Source: Hirundichthys speculiger (taxonomy: Eukaryota; Chordata; Actinopteri; Beloniformes; Exocoetidae). From it: a stretch of DNA of 64,000 nucleotides. Shown here in pieces: positions 25,307 through 37,359 of the stretch. The translations under genes and the position numbers were made by a program. The DNA is taken from contig JAGFBZ010000817.1 of the NCBI GenBank assembly GCA_018398805.1, positions 2,579,001 to 2,643,000 on the forward strand, written 5' to 3'. How positions within the stretch are numbered: position 1 is the stretch's first letter; every line of letters begins with the position of its first letter. Below the pieces are notes generated by a model, which saw only the letters and a program-made list of their open reading frames with translations, searched no databases and was not told the origin of the DNA.

Positions 25307-25520
25307 AGGGATGTAATGATCTTTCGAGCTACATCGATACGTCTATTTAATGATGAAAGATCCAACAGCATGGATACAAAATGAAAATATTGATCTTATA
25401 TCAGTCCATGTCATGGTCACTAATACATGTTGGTGAAATGTATTTTCATTTAACTTTATAATTAAACTCAGGAATAAAAATGTGAAATGATATTGATATT
25501 GATATGAAAGTGATTTTTTT
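25307..25520. mobile_element. hAT-end fragment
   Basis: TAGGGATGTAATGATC at the left resembles the hAT terminus seen at 4179. No matching right end was found nearby. The interior has a GATATTGATATTGATAT run near 25490-25504. Confidence 0.35.
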
Positions 25521-25734
25521 TTTTCAGTCAACACCTGATTTAGTCTAATTGTTAGATCTCTTGACCACTCAGATCACACCAGAATCATATCCTGGCAGAC
25601 TTTCTGATATTGATGAACATTGAATCATCATCTAGTTAACTGAAGTAGTATCTTATCTTGATAAAACTTGTGATTTACACCTCTTACTGGAGTTAGGGAA
25701 AATAGGGTCTTTTTTCAATGACCTCTTAGGTCTG

Positions 25735-25895
25735 GCTCCAAAAGTGAGATATATCCCCATGTTAAAATGGACAGCGTTATAGGATAAATAATTTATGTAG
25801 CTCCGTGATAGAGCCAAAGAGAGCTGGGTTAGGCTCCAGCACATCCTCATGACTCTAAATAGGAATAAGCAGGTTGAGATAATGGATGGATATTT
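25735..25895. repeat. Two dispersed-repeat fragments
   Basis: CTGGCTCCAAAAGTGAG at about 25733 matches the repeat at 44080 and the inverted copy at 41690-41800. 25820-25890 matches the retroposon tail family at 52905-52978. Confidence 0.5.
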
Positions 25896-26164
25896 AAAAT
25901 CCCACAGTTTCAGGTCTCCATAGCCAGATTTCAGATGCAGGACCACTGTGTGGAGGGCAAATTTTGAGTTTATGTATCATTAGGGGTGTGGGTCAGTCCC
26001 CATTAACCGTGAAAAATAAAGGATCACTGTATATCATGTCAAACAGCTCACAGTTACCACTTCAGCAGCTTAGCACTTTGGGTCAACGTGACTTCTGAGC
26101 TGTGAATAAGGACCTCAGAGATCATGATCATTATTATTTTTAAGATTAAATGTACTTTTTATTG

Positions 26165-26370
26165 TGCTAACAGAATGGTGCAACGGTACAGGGGGCTCAC
26201 GGTACGGTCCGTACCTCGGTTTTTGTGTCATGGTTTCGGTGCGGATTCGGTACAGTTTCAGACCACTCGCTACCCGCAATGGGCGTGGCCACAGGGGTGG
26301 CTGGGGGTGGCACCGGCTGCCCTTGAAATTTGATTGGCCACTCTGCCTGGCCACCCCCACCAGAGCTGTT
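26165..26370. mobile_element. hAT-like non-autonomous fragment
   Basis: GGTGCAACGGTACAGGGGGC followed by repeated GGTACGGTCCGTACC and CGGTGCGGATTCGGTACAG wording is typical of a known fish hAT-type repeat (from memory). A different GC-rich repeat with GTGGCC/GGCCAC motifs follows to about 26370. No right terminus was identified. Confidence 0.4.
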
Positions 26371-26540
26371 AATCACTTTGTTCATCGTGCATACAGTTTA
26401 GTGTTTCAAACTGGAAGCTTCAGACTCTACACTCTTTACCAGTTGTTTGCCAACTGCAAATAAATACCACATGAAAAAGAAGAAACGACTGAAGACCAGT
26501 TTTCCCCACCTTTATTTTTAAATGCTACGTTCCAGTTCAC

Positions 26541-26655
26541 ACTCCATGTCAGTAGGTGGCGGAAATGCACAGTTTGTTCTTTCACAACTGACACAGTAAA
26601 AACGAAGAAAACGATAAAATCAGCGCCCCAGTAGGTGGCGGTAATGCAATACCAC
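26541..26655. repeat. Two copies of an AGTAGGTGGCGG motif
   Basis: CAGTAGGTGGCGGAAATGCA near 26550 and CAGTAGGTGGCGGTAATGCA near 26628 differ at one base over 20. The motif is common in fish dispersed repeats. Confidence 0.55.
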
Positions 26656-26759
26656 AGTTTCTTGCCAACCGCCATTAAAATCCATATAAGAAGAAGAAGC
26701 AGCGCTCCCAGACTACGGCACAAGAGAACGCAACAATTTTGATCTTAAAGAAGAAAAAG

Positions 26760-27780
26760 CGGTATATTAACCTTTTTTTTTTACAATGTGTCTCTATAAT
26801 ATTTCGCAAATGTTGACTTTAAAGTTGACAAGTAAGTTGTATGTAAGGAGTTAAGTTCTATAGAGTTAAGATTTAAACCACGGTAAGCTAAGCAGGCTAA
26901 ATGTGAGACAGAAATGAATTTGTGCTAACAAGCATTACAGTTAGAAATGTAAAGCTGTCTTGTTTGCACGGGTGTTTCCATGAAATATGTTTGATGACTA
27001 ATTTAAATAACGAGAGTCAATAACATCATGCCATGTGATATCCATCCTGTATGTTTCAGTTTTTATGAATCATTTTTCTGACTTGAAGTAACCTAACCAA
27101 ACAAAATACATAATTTCTTCAGGGACAGACTGCAATAGGGCCAGAGTAGGATCAAGATGAAAAGGACTCAAAATATTGAGAACTTTTTTTCACTGTAAAA
27201 TAAATAAATAAAGAAGGTCCTTGAGAGAAAGGCACAGGATGGGAATGAAATATCCAGTATACTAGATTTCACAACCTTCCTTGAACCATCAGCTTTTTAA
27301 CTTGTGCAGGATCGCTCTAGCCTTGCCTGTGAGTTGTGCCAGTTGTGAGCGCAGTTTCTCAGCACTTAAACTAATAAAAAAATAATTTGTGAACTACAAT
27401 AAATGATGAGTCATGATGGCTCAGCAACATCGGCATACTTAGTAATGAGAGGAGAAGGGCAAAGTCATTTAACTTGAATGACTTTGTTGAACGCTTTGCA
27501 AAAAAACACAAACAACAGACATATCCAGCTGTCCTAGAGGTATTGTAAACATACAGAAACTCTTGTAATTCCACTTTAATGCAAGTCTTACATTGAAAGC
27601 ACGTGCACAGGCAGAATGTCTCTGGTGTACAGTGAAGCGGATGTATCCAAATGTCTATTTATGTTCTAGATGTCCCAGATTTTGGGGAAATAAATACTTT
27701 TTGTTCAAATTTTCAAGTACTGTTCATTGCAATCTAAAGCTGCATGGAATTTAGAATGAAATAGGATTTTTTACAGTTTC
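26760..27780. other. No recognisable feature
   Basis: AT-rich noncoding sequence without family signatures. Confidence 0.45.
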
Positions 27781-27909
27781 ACCCTTCTACAGTCTGTGTT
27801 CCTGTCTGGCCACCCCCCAAAAAAAATTTCTAGACACGCCTCTGCTACCAGCGATCACAAGATACCGAGTTTGTGGAAAGCACAACTCACATGTCGGCGT
27901 GTAAAAGAG

Positions 27910-28575
27910 CGCGTCCAAATGGCCAGGGGCGCAGATAGGATTTTTAAACTGAGGGGGGCTGAGCTATCATTAGAATTGTGAGTTTTCTAGCTGAATTAAT
28001 ATTTGTAGACAAAGGCCTTTATTTAGATAACGCTTGCCTTACATGATCAACTTATTAGTCTGGTATGTTAATCAGGGTTACCGCAACAGGCAAAGACGCA
28101 GCACCCCTTAGGACCCCAGGGTCAAAATGGTGCATTTCATTTACATTGGAAATCAGAACTTGGAGCGCCCAAACCAACATAACCTCAGAACTGAGCGCTT
28201 CCCAGTTTAAAAACTGGGACGTCATGGAATTAAAAAAAAAAAACGAACAGTTAATGAAATGAAACGAAAACCCTGGTAGATGTTAGATTTCAATGCTTTT
28301 CTGACTTTAAACTTCAAATCTACGAGTACAGCTGAACGCACCATTAGTCGTAGCAGAAACACAGATGCTATCAAATGGATCAGCTGTGGCAGATCACTTT
28401 CTGGATCCAGGAATTTTTAAAAGGATTCTTTATCATTGTGAGACAGGCCAAGACGAGCTACTTGGTGGAGGTCTGCGCTCTCTGAGAGCTTTTCTAGTTC
28501 TACCTATGTTTGGTGCCTTACATACGGATGGTGGAGGGGACAGATAGGATCAATATAAATCTGGGGGGGACATGT
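27910..28575. repeat. Unclassified dispersed repeat, terminal motifs
   Basis: GGGGCGCAGATAGGATTTTT near 27926 and GGACAGATAGGATC near 28537 are similar motifs at the two ends of a stretch that also contains GGAGGTCTGCGCTCTCTGA. Their order fits a degraded transposon-derived repeat, but the class is unknown. Confidence 0.3.
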
Positions 28576-28599
28576 CCCTCTCTTCCCTTAATCTCATGT

Positions 28600-30080
28600 C
28601 ATTTTCACAAATAGAAACATTTTTGGTAATTCTAACAGATCTATATCAGGAAAAGTCTTCTGCACTTAGCTGTTAGACATGGAGGGAAAGTAAACTATAC
28701 ATAAACTTATGGTTGTGATTGCGTGTGGCATATTTTAGATCTCTTGGGTTTATGCTGAGTCATGACATTTGTTACTACTACACACCTCAGCTGACATGGT
28801 GAGACCCAGCTGCAACAGGAGAGGGTGTCTGAAGGTCAGCCTCCAGCCCTCACGTGGTTACAGTACCACAGTGTTGCAACATCAGGGAGCAGTGAAGTTG
28901 GAAAGAAATACTCTGGCATTTCAGCAATAGGAGAAAGGTTATTCCATCCTCAGTCCACATGTTTCATGTTGATGAGGTGACTGCTGCACTCTCAGCCGTC
29001 TTTAGCCCACTCAGAGCCGACCTACTTATCCAGATCATAAAACTCTGCTCCAGCAGGGATATGTTAGTTTGTAAAATCCCTGCATTTACATGAACATGCA
29101 CTTTTAGTTTTTTGTCCTTCAAATTATTGATCATTAAAAAAAAAAAAGATAATTTCAGGTCTGTTCAACCAGTGTAACTGTCAGCCAGTGTAATAGGTCA
29201 ATAAAGTCATATTGAACTCTGGATGTTGCACAACTGCAGTCAGATTTCATGTTGATGAGTTTAGAGTGCAGCAGGTGTGAAGATCATCATGCTGATAATA
29301 TTATCTCAAGCACAGCTGCAGAAAGGGAAATTGAAGAACCTAGAAAGAATAAAGGATGATTTTAAAAAGTCACGTGTGAATCCTCAGGCATTGTTATATT
29401 GTTCTTGAAGGTTTTCAGGCTGTTTATGGTTTCAGTCTGTTATATTACAAGTACATTGATTTGTAATGCATAAAGAAATAATGCAATAAACATAAGTATG
29501 GCATAAATAAATGATCTTAAACCAGGGAAAGTGACATATTTAGGAACTATACGGTACTTTGACACAATAATAAGCTCATATGAGCAGCATCAGCAACAAA
29601 ATGTAATTGGAACAGACAGTCAACAAATGTTAAAACTTTTTATTTTCTAACTAACACAAACCATACCAAAAACCAGACTAGACCTTAATGCAAGAATGTG
29701 AAAGACCTGTTTTAGGACCTGTGCTTGGACAAGCGTAACTGTGAATCAGGAAGTGAAGCAGGGTGTTGCTATAAGTGAGCATGTCAGTTAAATCCAAATT
29801 ATATAGTACTGATATAAGGTTTCAACTACTTTTTATCCACTGTAGTTATCCACAGCATACAGCACTTGCAGTATAATAAAGCAATTTATTCACCTCAGTA
29901 AACTTACAACTTACACCACCAAAGCAAATATATGAACAATAGTAATGTAAAGGTTCGTTAGGGACCAAAACAACAGAATTAGAACTCACAGCAATGTTTG
30001 ATAGTGAAAGTAAGAGCATTTCCACATGCACAATATGAAAAAGCTCAAGATACTGGGTTGCTACACAGCTATATGACCTA
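28600..30080. other. No recognisable feature
   Basis: AT-rich noncoding sequence. No transposon end or gene motif was seen. Confidence 0.45.
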
Positions 30081-30085
30081 AAGCA

Positions 30086-30425
30086 TAGTTGAAACCAGAC
30101 CTTTGCATACACATAACCTTATATTATTTGGTTAAGTATTTGGTAGCTTTGCTTTTAAACTGCATCACTATAGTTATAGTTATACCCACTATAACTTGGG
30201 TCAAAATGTTTTGGATTTCCTTCCACAAGTTTCTCACAATAGTCTGCTGGAGTTTTGGTCCATTCCTACTGATAGAACTGGAGGAACTGAGTCAGTTTTG
30301 TAGGCTGCCTTGCTCACACATATCTTTCCAGCTCTGTCCACAAATTGTCTTTTGGATTAAGACCAAGTCTTTGTGATGGTCACTCCAAAACGTTCTTAAG
30401 CCACTTTGCAACTGTGTTTGGAAGT
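30086..30425 (-). mobile_element. Tc1-type (Sleeping Beauty-like) element, left end and transposase 3' part
   Basis: The left end reads GTTGAAACCAGACCTTTGCA after a TA, similar to the GTTGAAG..(A/G)AGTTTACATAC termini of salmonid-type Tc1 elements. The minus strand then encodes a degraded C-terminal transposase (NPKDNLWTELE, then a KLVEGNPKHFDP-like segment). The element stops at about 30425. Confidence 0.7.
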
Positions 30426-30479
30426 ATTAGTCATTGTCCATCCACATGCGCACAACATCCTGTGTTGCTTGGGTGATGC

Positions 30480-30660
30480 GTCTCGGCCAATCAGCGCAGA
30501 TTCTAGAGCAAGGGTCGGCAACCTTTACTATCAAAAGAGCCATTTTTTGCCTCTCTCCCCTTAATAAATTATATCTGGAGCCGCAAAACCTATTTGACCC
30601 TTAAAATGAAGATAACAGTGCATGAAGTTTTATAAATAGTTACACTGTATTCAGAGGGAT
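30480..30660. mobile_element. Two abutting DNA-transposon fragments
   Basis: GGCCAATCAGCGCAGATTCT at 30486 is found inverted at about 31546-31573. It is followed at 30511 by AAGGGTCGGCAACCTTTACT, a common fish hAT-type terminus (from memory). Neither element is complete. Confidence 0.4.
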
Positions 30661-31289
30661 TTGAAACTATCCAAAAGCTTAGTCCTGGTATCTTTGGCAG
30701 TTTTTAAAGTTTTTACTGCAAAAGGAGGTCATACAAGATACAAATTAAAGTTTCATTTCCATTTTTTTGTCATCTGCTGTAAAAGAACTCTAGTTTGTTG
30801 CATTTATGAAATTATAGAACAACAAACAGAAAACTGTTGACATTTTATAGCTGTTTTTACCTGTTATAACAAAGGAAAACCGTGTATATTGGCTGCTTCT
30901 GTACTGTATATTTTTGGGAGCTGAACCAAGACAGATTCCTATCAATTTATTGACATGGAAGTAAATATATTGAATCTTGAATCTTTGAAAGAGTAAAAAA
31001 AAAAACACTGGCATGTGTAGAGCTACTTTGAAATATAACAAAGAACCATGCTGGTCTATTTGAGTCATTCCCTTATTAGTAAATCATTGATCAAATAAAA
31101 AATAGCCCACTTTGAAATAAATAAAACATATAGTTGCAGCTTAATAACTTTAAAAAAATAGATATAAAAATAGGCTAGTTTGTATTTAATTATGACTTAA
31201 GTCCATTTCAGTATGTTGTCATCCTCTTGTTTTCTCCTCAGCCAAGTATAGCAATCAACCACTGAGCCTGAACATAAAACATTTGATGC

Positions 31290-31573
31290 ACAGTGATCCC
31301 TTGCCAATTGGATTGCTGGAACCGTTTTTTCAAAGAACACCTACCCCACCTTTAAGTTCCACGGTTTTAGTTATTCGTGGATTTTTCAGAAATATATAAT
31401 ATAATAAAAAATCAAGAAAAAAATTGCGGAAATTCTGTAAAAATCCACCTCACAGCAGACGAGAGGCTGCAGCTGCCAGTGTAACATCAAACAATGACTC
31501 ACAGCCTCCTGTAAGCAACACGAGAAATGCAGACAGCCCAGCACTCTAGAATCTGTGCGCTGATTGGCCGTTG
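31290..31573. mobile_element. Tigger/mariner-like fragment interrupted by 48 bp
   Basis: CAGTGATCCCTTGCCA followed, after a 48-bp interruption, by CGGTTTTAGTTATTCGTGGA resembles a common terminus in which the two parts would be joined. The interruption at 31308-31355 is identical to 18682-18729. Confidence 0.45.
31308..31355 (+). repeat. 48-bp fragment of the TTAA MITE
   Basis: Identical over 48 bases to the right end of the MITE at 18320-18725 including its TTAA. The rest of the MITE is absent. Confidence 0.85.
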
Positions 31574-31599
31574 AACTTGTTGAAAAAATTATTTTAGGG

Positions 31600-33200
31600 G
31601 AATGCTGAAGAAGAAAAAGTGGCTACAGTGGTATCACTGACACTCACCACTAGATGAAGTATCTCACATACAGTTGCACAACAATGTCCTCTCCCAGTAA
31701 CGCTGTTTATCAGGGTTGCTTACAATGTTTGTATATCTAGTTTGGACAACAAGCATCTGCCATATATTTCCGTACTTCGGGCTAGAAGTTATTTTTGAGA
31801 TTCAGGCAGGGTGCCAGTTGGCAGAAGGATGGCATGAGGAATGCATGAGAGGTTGGGAAGCCTCATCAGCCCACCCACTGAAGGTGATTACAGCAGTGGA
31901 ACAGCTGGATGGTTTCAAAGAAGTCCTCCACCTGGTTGTGATGTTGTAGTGTGTTTATGGACAAACCCAGAGACAAATGTTAGGTTCTAAAAATGTTTTT
32001 ACTGTTATCATAAACTGCAGTTATGCCTGTAATCTTTTAATTGTTCATTTTATGTTTTGGCCTCTGACAAATATAATAGCTCTTCCTGTGCTTCAGGACC
32101 TCTTAACAAACACAGGTGTTGAGGAAACTAGGGCTGTTTACGAAACTGCACACTGCACTACTAGTCTATGCTGATTTTGCCAACAGCAGTATGCAGTATA
32201 CAGTCTGCAATATGTTTATGTAAGAAACACCACTGACCAGTCAGACAATTTTCATGGCAGAATACTACGTGCTAACACCCACCCCCAAACAAGTGTGTAG
32301 TGAATTTGCTGCATTTGCCGTATGGATGTGGGTTCGAAAATAACCCTAGCGTATATTAAATGAAAGATGTCTGACACAAAAATGACTTTACAGCCATTCT
32401 CTTTCATAAGTAATAATCATGTGCAGATTCCTTTATAATTTTCAAATAAACAGACATATTCTATTATGTTGTATTCAAATAAAAAAGTTAAATCCTATGC
32501 AGAGTTTTAACCTACATTTGAGCCAAACAAAACAAAAAAATGGTGCAACAGCAGAGTGTACAGCTGTGGTCACCGCTTAATTTCAGCCTGCCTTTATTTA
32601 TCTTTATTCATCCCACATCATGAAGTCCTGAAGAGCCTAAAAGATTAATTCAACTAAATAAAACAAGGGCCTTTCAGCACCACTGCAGGTTTCTTACTGT
32701 CCTGGGGTTAAACTTGAAGACATCATGCACTTACTTCAGCAGGCCTTAACTCATCTAGAAAAAGCAGGGAACACTGTGTGCTATGTGATAATCTTAAGAG
32801 AACACACGTGGATGCCTCCACAGTCACTTGGATTATTGACTGCTTCATAAACATACCACAGTTTATGAAACTGAAGGATTGTACATCCAAGCTGGTGGTC
32901 AGCAGTGCTAGAGAACTGAAGGGAACTATATTCTCAGTGTTTATCTTCACTTTGTACACTGCAGACTTCCAACTACAAGTGAGAGTCCTGTCGTCTACAG
33001 AAATACTGAAATAATGCTTTAAAAAAAAAGAAAAGAAAAAAAAAACTCTATCTCTATCTCTCCCTGGTATTATCCTAAATTTAGTTTTGGTTATTTTTGG
33101 AATCATTAAATGACATTTCGTGTGGAACCGCCTGACTTCTCCTTTTGGGTCCCTCCTACAATAAAGCATGACAAATTCTGCTGTGAAAGAGTCATCTGTA
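31600..33200. other. No recognisable gene; one possible repeat
   Basis: A segment near 32170-32280 with GCAGTATGCAGTATACAGTC looks like a dispersed fish repeat. Nothing else was recognised. Open frames on both strands at 32723-33169 have no family signature. Confidence 0.4.
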
Positions 33201-33204
33201 ATAA

Positions 33205-34530
33205 TTCAATTCAATTCAATTTTATTTGTATAGCGTCTGTTACAATGTCAATTGTCTCTAGGCGCTTTACAGAGAACCAGAGCATGACCCCCGAGCAAAT
33301 ATCATTAACTGAAAATATTATATTGAATCCTAAACAGGGATAATGGCAGGTAAAAAACTCCCACAGAGGGAGAAAAAAACCTTTCAGCCAAACAGTGGCA
33401 AGGAAAAACTCCACTTTAAGAGGAAGAAATCTTGAGCAGGACCTGGATCATATGGGGGGACCTTCCTGCCGAAGGCCAGTCGGGTAAAGAAAGAAAAGAG
33501 GGGAGACAGGACAGAGAGAGAATGGAGGGCAGAGAGAGGAGAGCACACAAATGACTAAATATCATGACCACATAAACATAAACAGATGCAGGTAGCAGCA
33601 CTGAGATGAGATGGTCCAGTGGACCAGGTCGCCGATCACCACGCCAGTCGGCACCCCGAACACATCCACACACACAGGTGGAGGCAAAACCCGGGATGGC
33701 CAAAGGATGGAACTGCAAGTCAGCATGCAACTCAGGACACTCTGGCCTGCAAACATACAGGAAAAAAAAAGAGGAAAAAAAGGGGGACAAAACAGAGAAA
33801 CAAAGAAACGAAAATGGAGCACAGTTACAGTAACAAGGTGCTCCTAATTAATTATGGAATGAGCTGGAGGAGGAGGAGGAAGAGAGGGGGGAGGAAAGGG
33901 AAGGAAAGGGAGAAGAGAAGTAGGAGACATCAACTCAGCAGATCATGTTGGTGTCCCCCTGCAGCGTAGGCCTATAGCAGCATGACTATGACGAAGCTGT
34001 GATTAAGATGAGCCTACTCTAGTCTTAGCTACTACAACTATGGCTATGACTATTAACCCGTACACACTGTTGTTTAGACTAACCGTAGGCTTTAGAAAAC
34101 AGAAATGTTTTCAATTTAGTTTTAAAGATGGAGATGGTGTCAGCCTCCTTAACCCAAATTGGTAGCTGGTTCCATAATAAAGGTGCCTGGTAGCAGAAGG
34201 TCCCGTCCTCCAAATCTACTTTTGGATTTTCTAGGAATAACGAGTAATCCTGCACTCTGAGAGCTCTATTAGGCGCATAACGTGCTATCAAGTCTTGAAA
34301 ATAATGAGGAGCTAGGCCTTATATGTGAGAAGCAGAATTTTAAACTCAATTTGAAATCTCAAGGGGAGCCAATGGAGGGAGGCTAACACGGAAGAGACGT
34401 AATCTCACTTACGGATTCCTGTCAGCACCCTCGCTGATGTTCTAGCTCTGAGTAGGGCTCTTTTGTAGACTATTAAACTATCTTTCCAGGCACAATGGTA
34501 GTCCACAGATTTTCAGGAGTACCACCTCCT
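33205..34530 (-). mobile_element. 5'-truncated L2-clade LINE (3' end of ORF2 and 3' UTR)
   Basis: On the minus strand, ARTSARVLTGIRK leads through a SVLASLHWLPLE-like stretch to NRALRVQDYSL and LLWNQLPIWVKEADTISIF. These are the thumb and C-terminal segments of L2/CR1-clade reverse transcriptase. They are followed by a long 3' UTR ending in TTATTTGTATAGCG and an (AATTC)n tail at the left (33205). Frame breaks are present. Confidence 0.8.
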
Positions 34531-34559
34531 TTCCAGTTTTCGTGCATTCTGCTTCAGCA

Positions 34560-37355
34560 AGCGATTCAGAAAAAAGTGTCTTTCTTTTCAATTAGGCGAC
34601 AGTTCAGTTTTACATAGAGTATCATAAGATTGAATTATGACTTAGAGATACAGTAGGTCTTTTTGTCAGATTTATACAAAGGCATTAAACAGTCAGAATA
34701 AAATGTCAGATCAATCATTATGACAGCTGCAAAAATATTTCTGTCTTGATCAAATGAGGCTACGCCACCTGGTTATATTCATCATCTTATTCCCCAAAGC
34801 ACAGGCCAAGGTGGAGGAGTAGCAACCATCTATAACTCCAGCCTTCAAGTGAAAACAGAACCTAAATGCAATGGCAATACGGTTGAAAAGCCTCAAGCTT
34901 AGTCTAACCATCTCAAGCCGGAAATCGGAAAAGCCAGTCTTGTTAGTGGTAGTGTACCAGACCCCTGCTGGTGCTTATCTGGAGTTTCTGTCTGAGTTCT
35001 CAGATTTCCTATCTGGTTTAGTGCTCAGTTCAGACAGTCGTCATAGTGGGTGACTTTAACATTTACATGGATGTCGACAGTGACAGCCTTAAATTAGCCT
35101 TTACTTCTCTCTTTAGAATTGATAGGGCGTCTCAAAAAAAGTGAAAGAATTGACACACTGGTTTAATCATATCCTGGATCTGGTCCTCACCTATGGTATA
35201 GAACCTGATCACTTGTGAGTGTTGCCTCTGAATCCTCTTCTCTCAGATTACTATTTAATAACGTTTAAATTCAGCATTCTTGACGCAACGCAAAAAAGAT
35301 GAAAAGTGTCATTACAGCAGATGCTTATCTGAACATGCTGTGAATAAATTTAAGGGGGCCATTCTTTCTCATCTCCCTATGGTGGAATATGGTAGAACAA
35401 TCGAGGGCGATGACCTGAAATTTACTTCAGCAGATATTTATTGCCTTGTCAACAATACTGCAGATACTTTATATTCAGCCCTGGAAGCTGTTGCTCCTCT
35501 GAAAAAGATGGTCTTTAACCATAGGAGCTCAGCTCACTGGTAGAAGAAAACAAAACTAACCCACGTTTTGTGTTCAGCACTGTGGCCGGGCTGACAAAGA
35601 GTCAACCCTTTTAAACCGTGCATTTCTACTACTCTCAGTAATGAAGAGTTAATGAGGTCCTTCAGCGGGAAAATAATCAGAATCAGAGAAGAAATCAAGC
35701 AAGCACAACTACCAACAGCTGTGGGCATTTCTTCAGCCTCAGTAACTTCTTTTGGTCCTGGCCTGACTCTGAACTGTTTCTCTCCTATAGACCTCTCTAA
35801 GCTGACATCAACCACCAGCAAAGCTAAACCATCCACATGTCTGTTCCCAACTCATCCCAACTCAATACTCAAAAATGTCATGTATTTTGTTGATACATCA
35901 ATATTGGATCAGATTAACCAATCTCTAAAATCCGGATATGTACCACAGGTTTTTAAAGTGGCAGTAATAAAACCTTTGCTTAAGAAACCATCTCTTGGTC
36001 CAGACATTTTAGCAAATTATAGACCAATATCCAACCTTCCATTTATCTCTAAAATTCTAAAAAAAAAAAAAAAAAAAGTAGTTGCAAGCCAGCAAGGCAA
36101 CCACCTGCATAGAAATTATCTATTTGAAGTTTTTCAGTCAGGTTTCAGAATACATCATACCACAGAAACGGTGCTAGTTAGAGTCACTAACGACCTCCTC
36201 ATGGCCTCAGACAATGGAATAGTGTCTATACTGGCTCTGCTGGGTCTCAGTGCTGGTTTTGATACCATTGATCACAGCCTTTTGCTGCACAGATTAGAGC
36301 ATGTTACTGGAATTAAAGGTACAGCGCTAGGCTGGTTTAAATCACATTTATCTGACAGGTTCCAGTTTGTTCATGTTAATGACATTTCTTCTGCACGGAC
36401 AAGGCTCTGCTATGGCGTCCCTCAGGGTTCAGTTCAGGGACAGATCCCTTTCACTTCATACAAGCTGCCCTTGGGAAAAATTATCCAGAGCCAAGGCATA
36501 CATTTTGATTGCTACGCTGATGATACGCAGCTGTACTGATCCATTAAACCAGAGGAATCGGAATCATTGGCCAAACGTTGTAAAACTAAATTGAAAACAT
36601 TTCTGTTTAGTAAAGCTGATAGTTAGTCTAAACAATAGTGTGTTAGGGCCAATAGTCACAGCCACAGTTATAGGAGCCAAGACTAGAGTAGGCTTGTTTT
36701 AAACATAGCGTTGCCATAGTTATGCTGCAATAGGCCTACACTGAAGGGGGACACCAACATGGTCTGCTGAGCAGTGTCACCACCTCTCTTCTCTCCCCTC
36801 ACTTCCTCTACTTCCTTCAGCCCAATCCATAGTTAATTAGGAGCACCTTATAAATGTAACTGTCCATTGTTCCTGTAGTTTTTTTGTGCTGTTTTGTCCT
36901 CCCTTTTTTTCTTTTTCTTTATGTGTGTTTGCAGGCCAGAGTTTCCAGGGTTACATACTAACCTGCAGTTCCATCCTCTGACCATCCTAGAATTTACTTC
37001 CACCTAAGTGTGTAAATGTCTTTGGGATGTCAACTAAGATGCTGACCAGCAGTCCGATCCTCTGACCACCTCAGTGTTGCTGCCCGCATCTGTTTATATA
37101 GTCATCTCTGTAGTTCATGTATTAACAATGTTTCAGTCAGAAAATAAGTGCATGGAATTCTTAGTTCTACATTATACATTATGTGTAGTATAGTATCGCC
37201 AGGATGTACGTGCTCATTTTTTTTTTTTTTTTTTTTTTTTTTTTAGGATTTAATATTATAATTTTAGTTAATGATATTTGCTTGGGGGTCATGCTCTGGG
37301 TCTCTGTAAAGCACCTAGAGACAATTTGCATTGTAATAGATGCTATACAAAAATA
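34560..37355 (+). mobile_element. L2-clade LINE with endonuclease and reverse transcriptase, internally deleted
   Basis: The plus strand carries endonuclease segments (QGGGVATIYNSS, LVVVYQTPAGAYLEFLSEFS, GDFNIYMDVDSDSLKL in changing frames). An open frame at 35652-36539 then encodes reverse transcriptase with NYRPISNLPFISKIL, FQSGFR..H.TETVLV, GFDTIDHSLLLHRL, CYGVPQGS and YADDTQLY. The YADD catalytic motif is at 36513-36524. Just after it the sequence jumps to the extreme C-terminal KLKTFLF segment, so the RT palm/thumb part is deleted. The 3' UTR runs to about 37355. An A17 run at 36060 and several frameshifts make it inactive. A poly(T) run lies in the 3' UTR at 37219-37244. Confidence 0.88.
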
Positions 37356-37359
37356 TATA

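Noticed and set aside
35652..36539. 295-residue plus-strand open frame as a host gene
   Set aside because: It is LINE reverse transcriptase (YADDTQLY, CYGVPQGS), so it was annotated as part of the mobile element.
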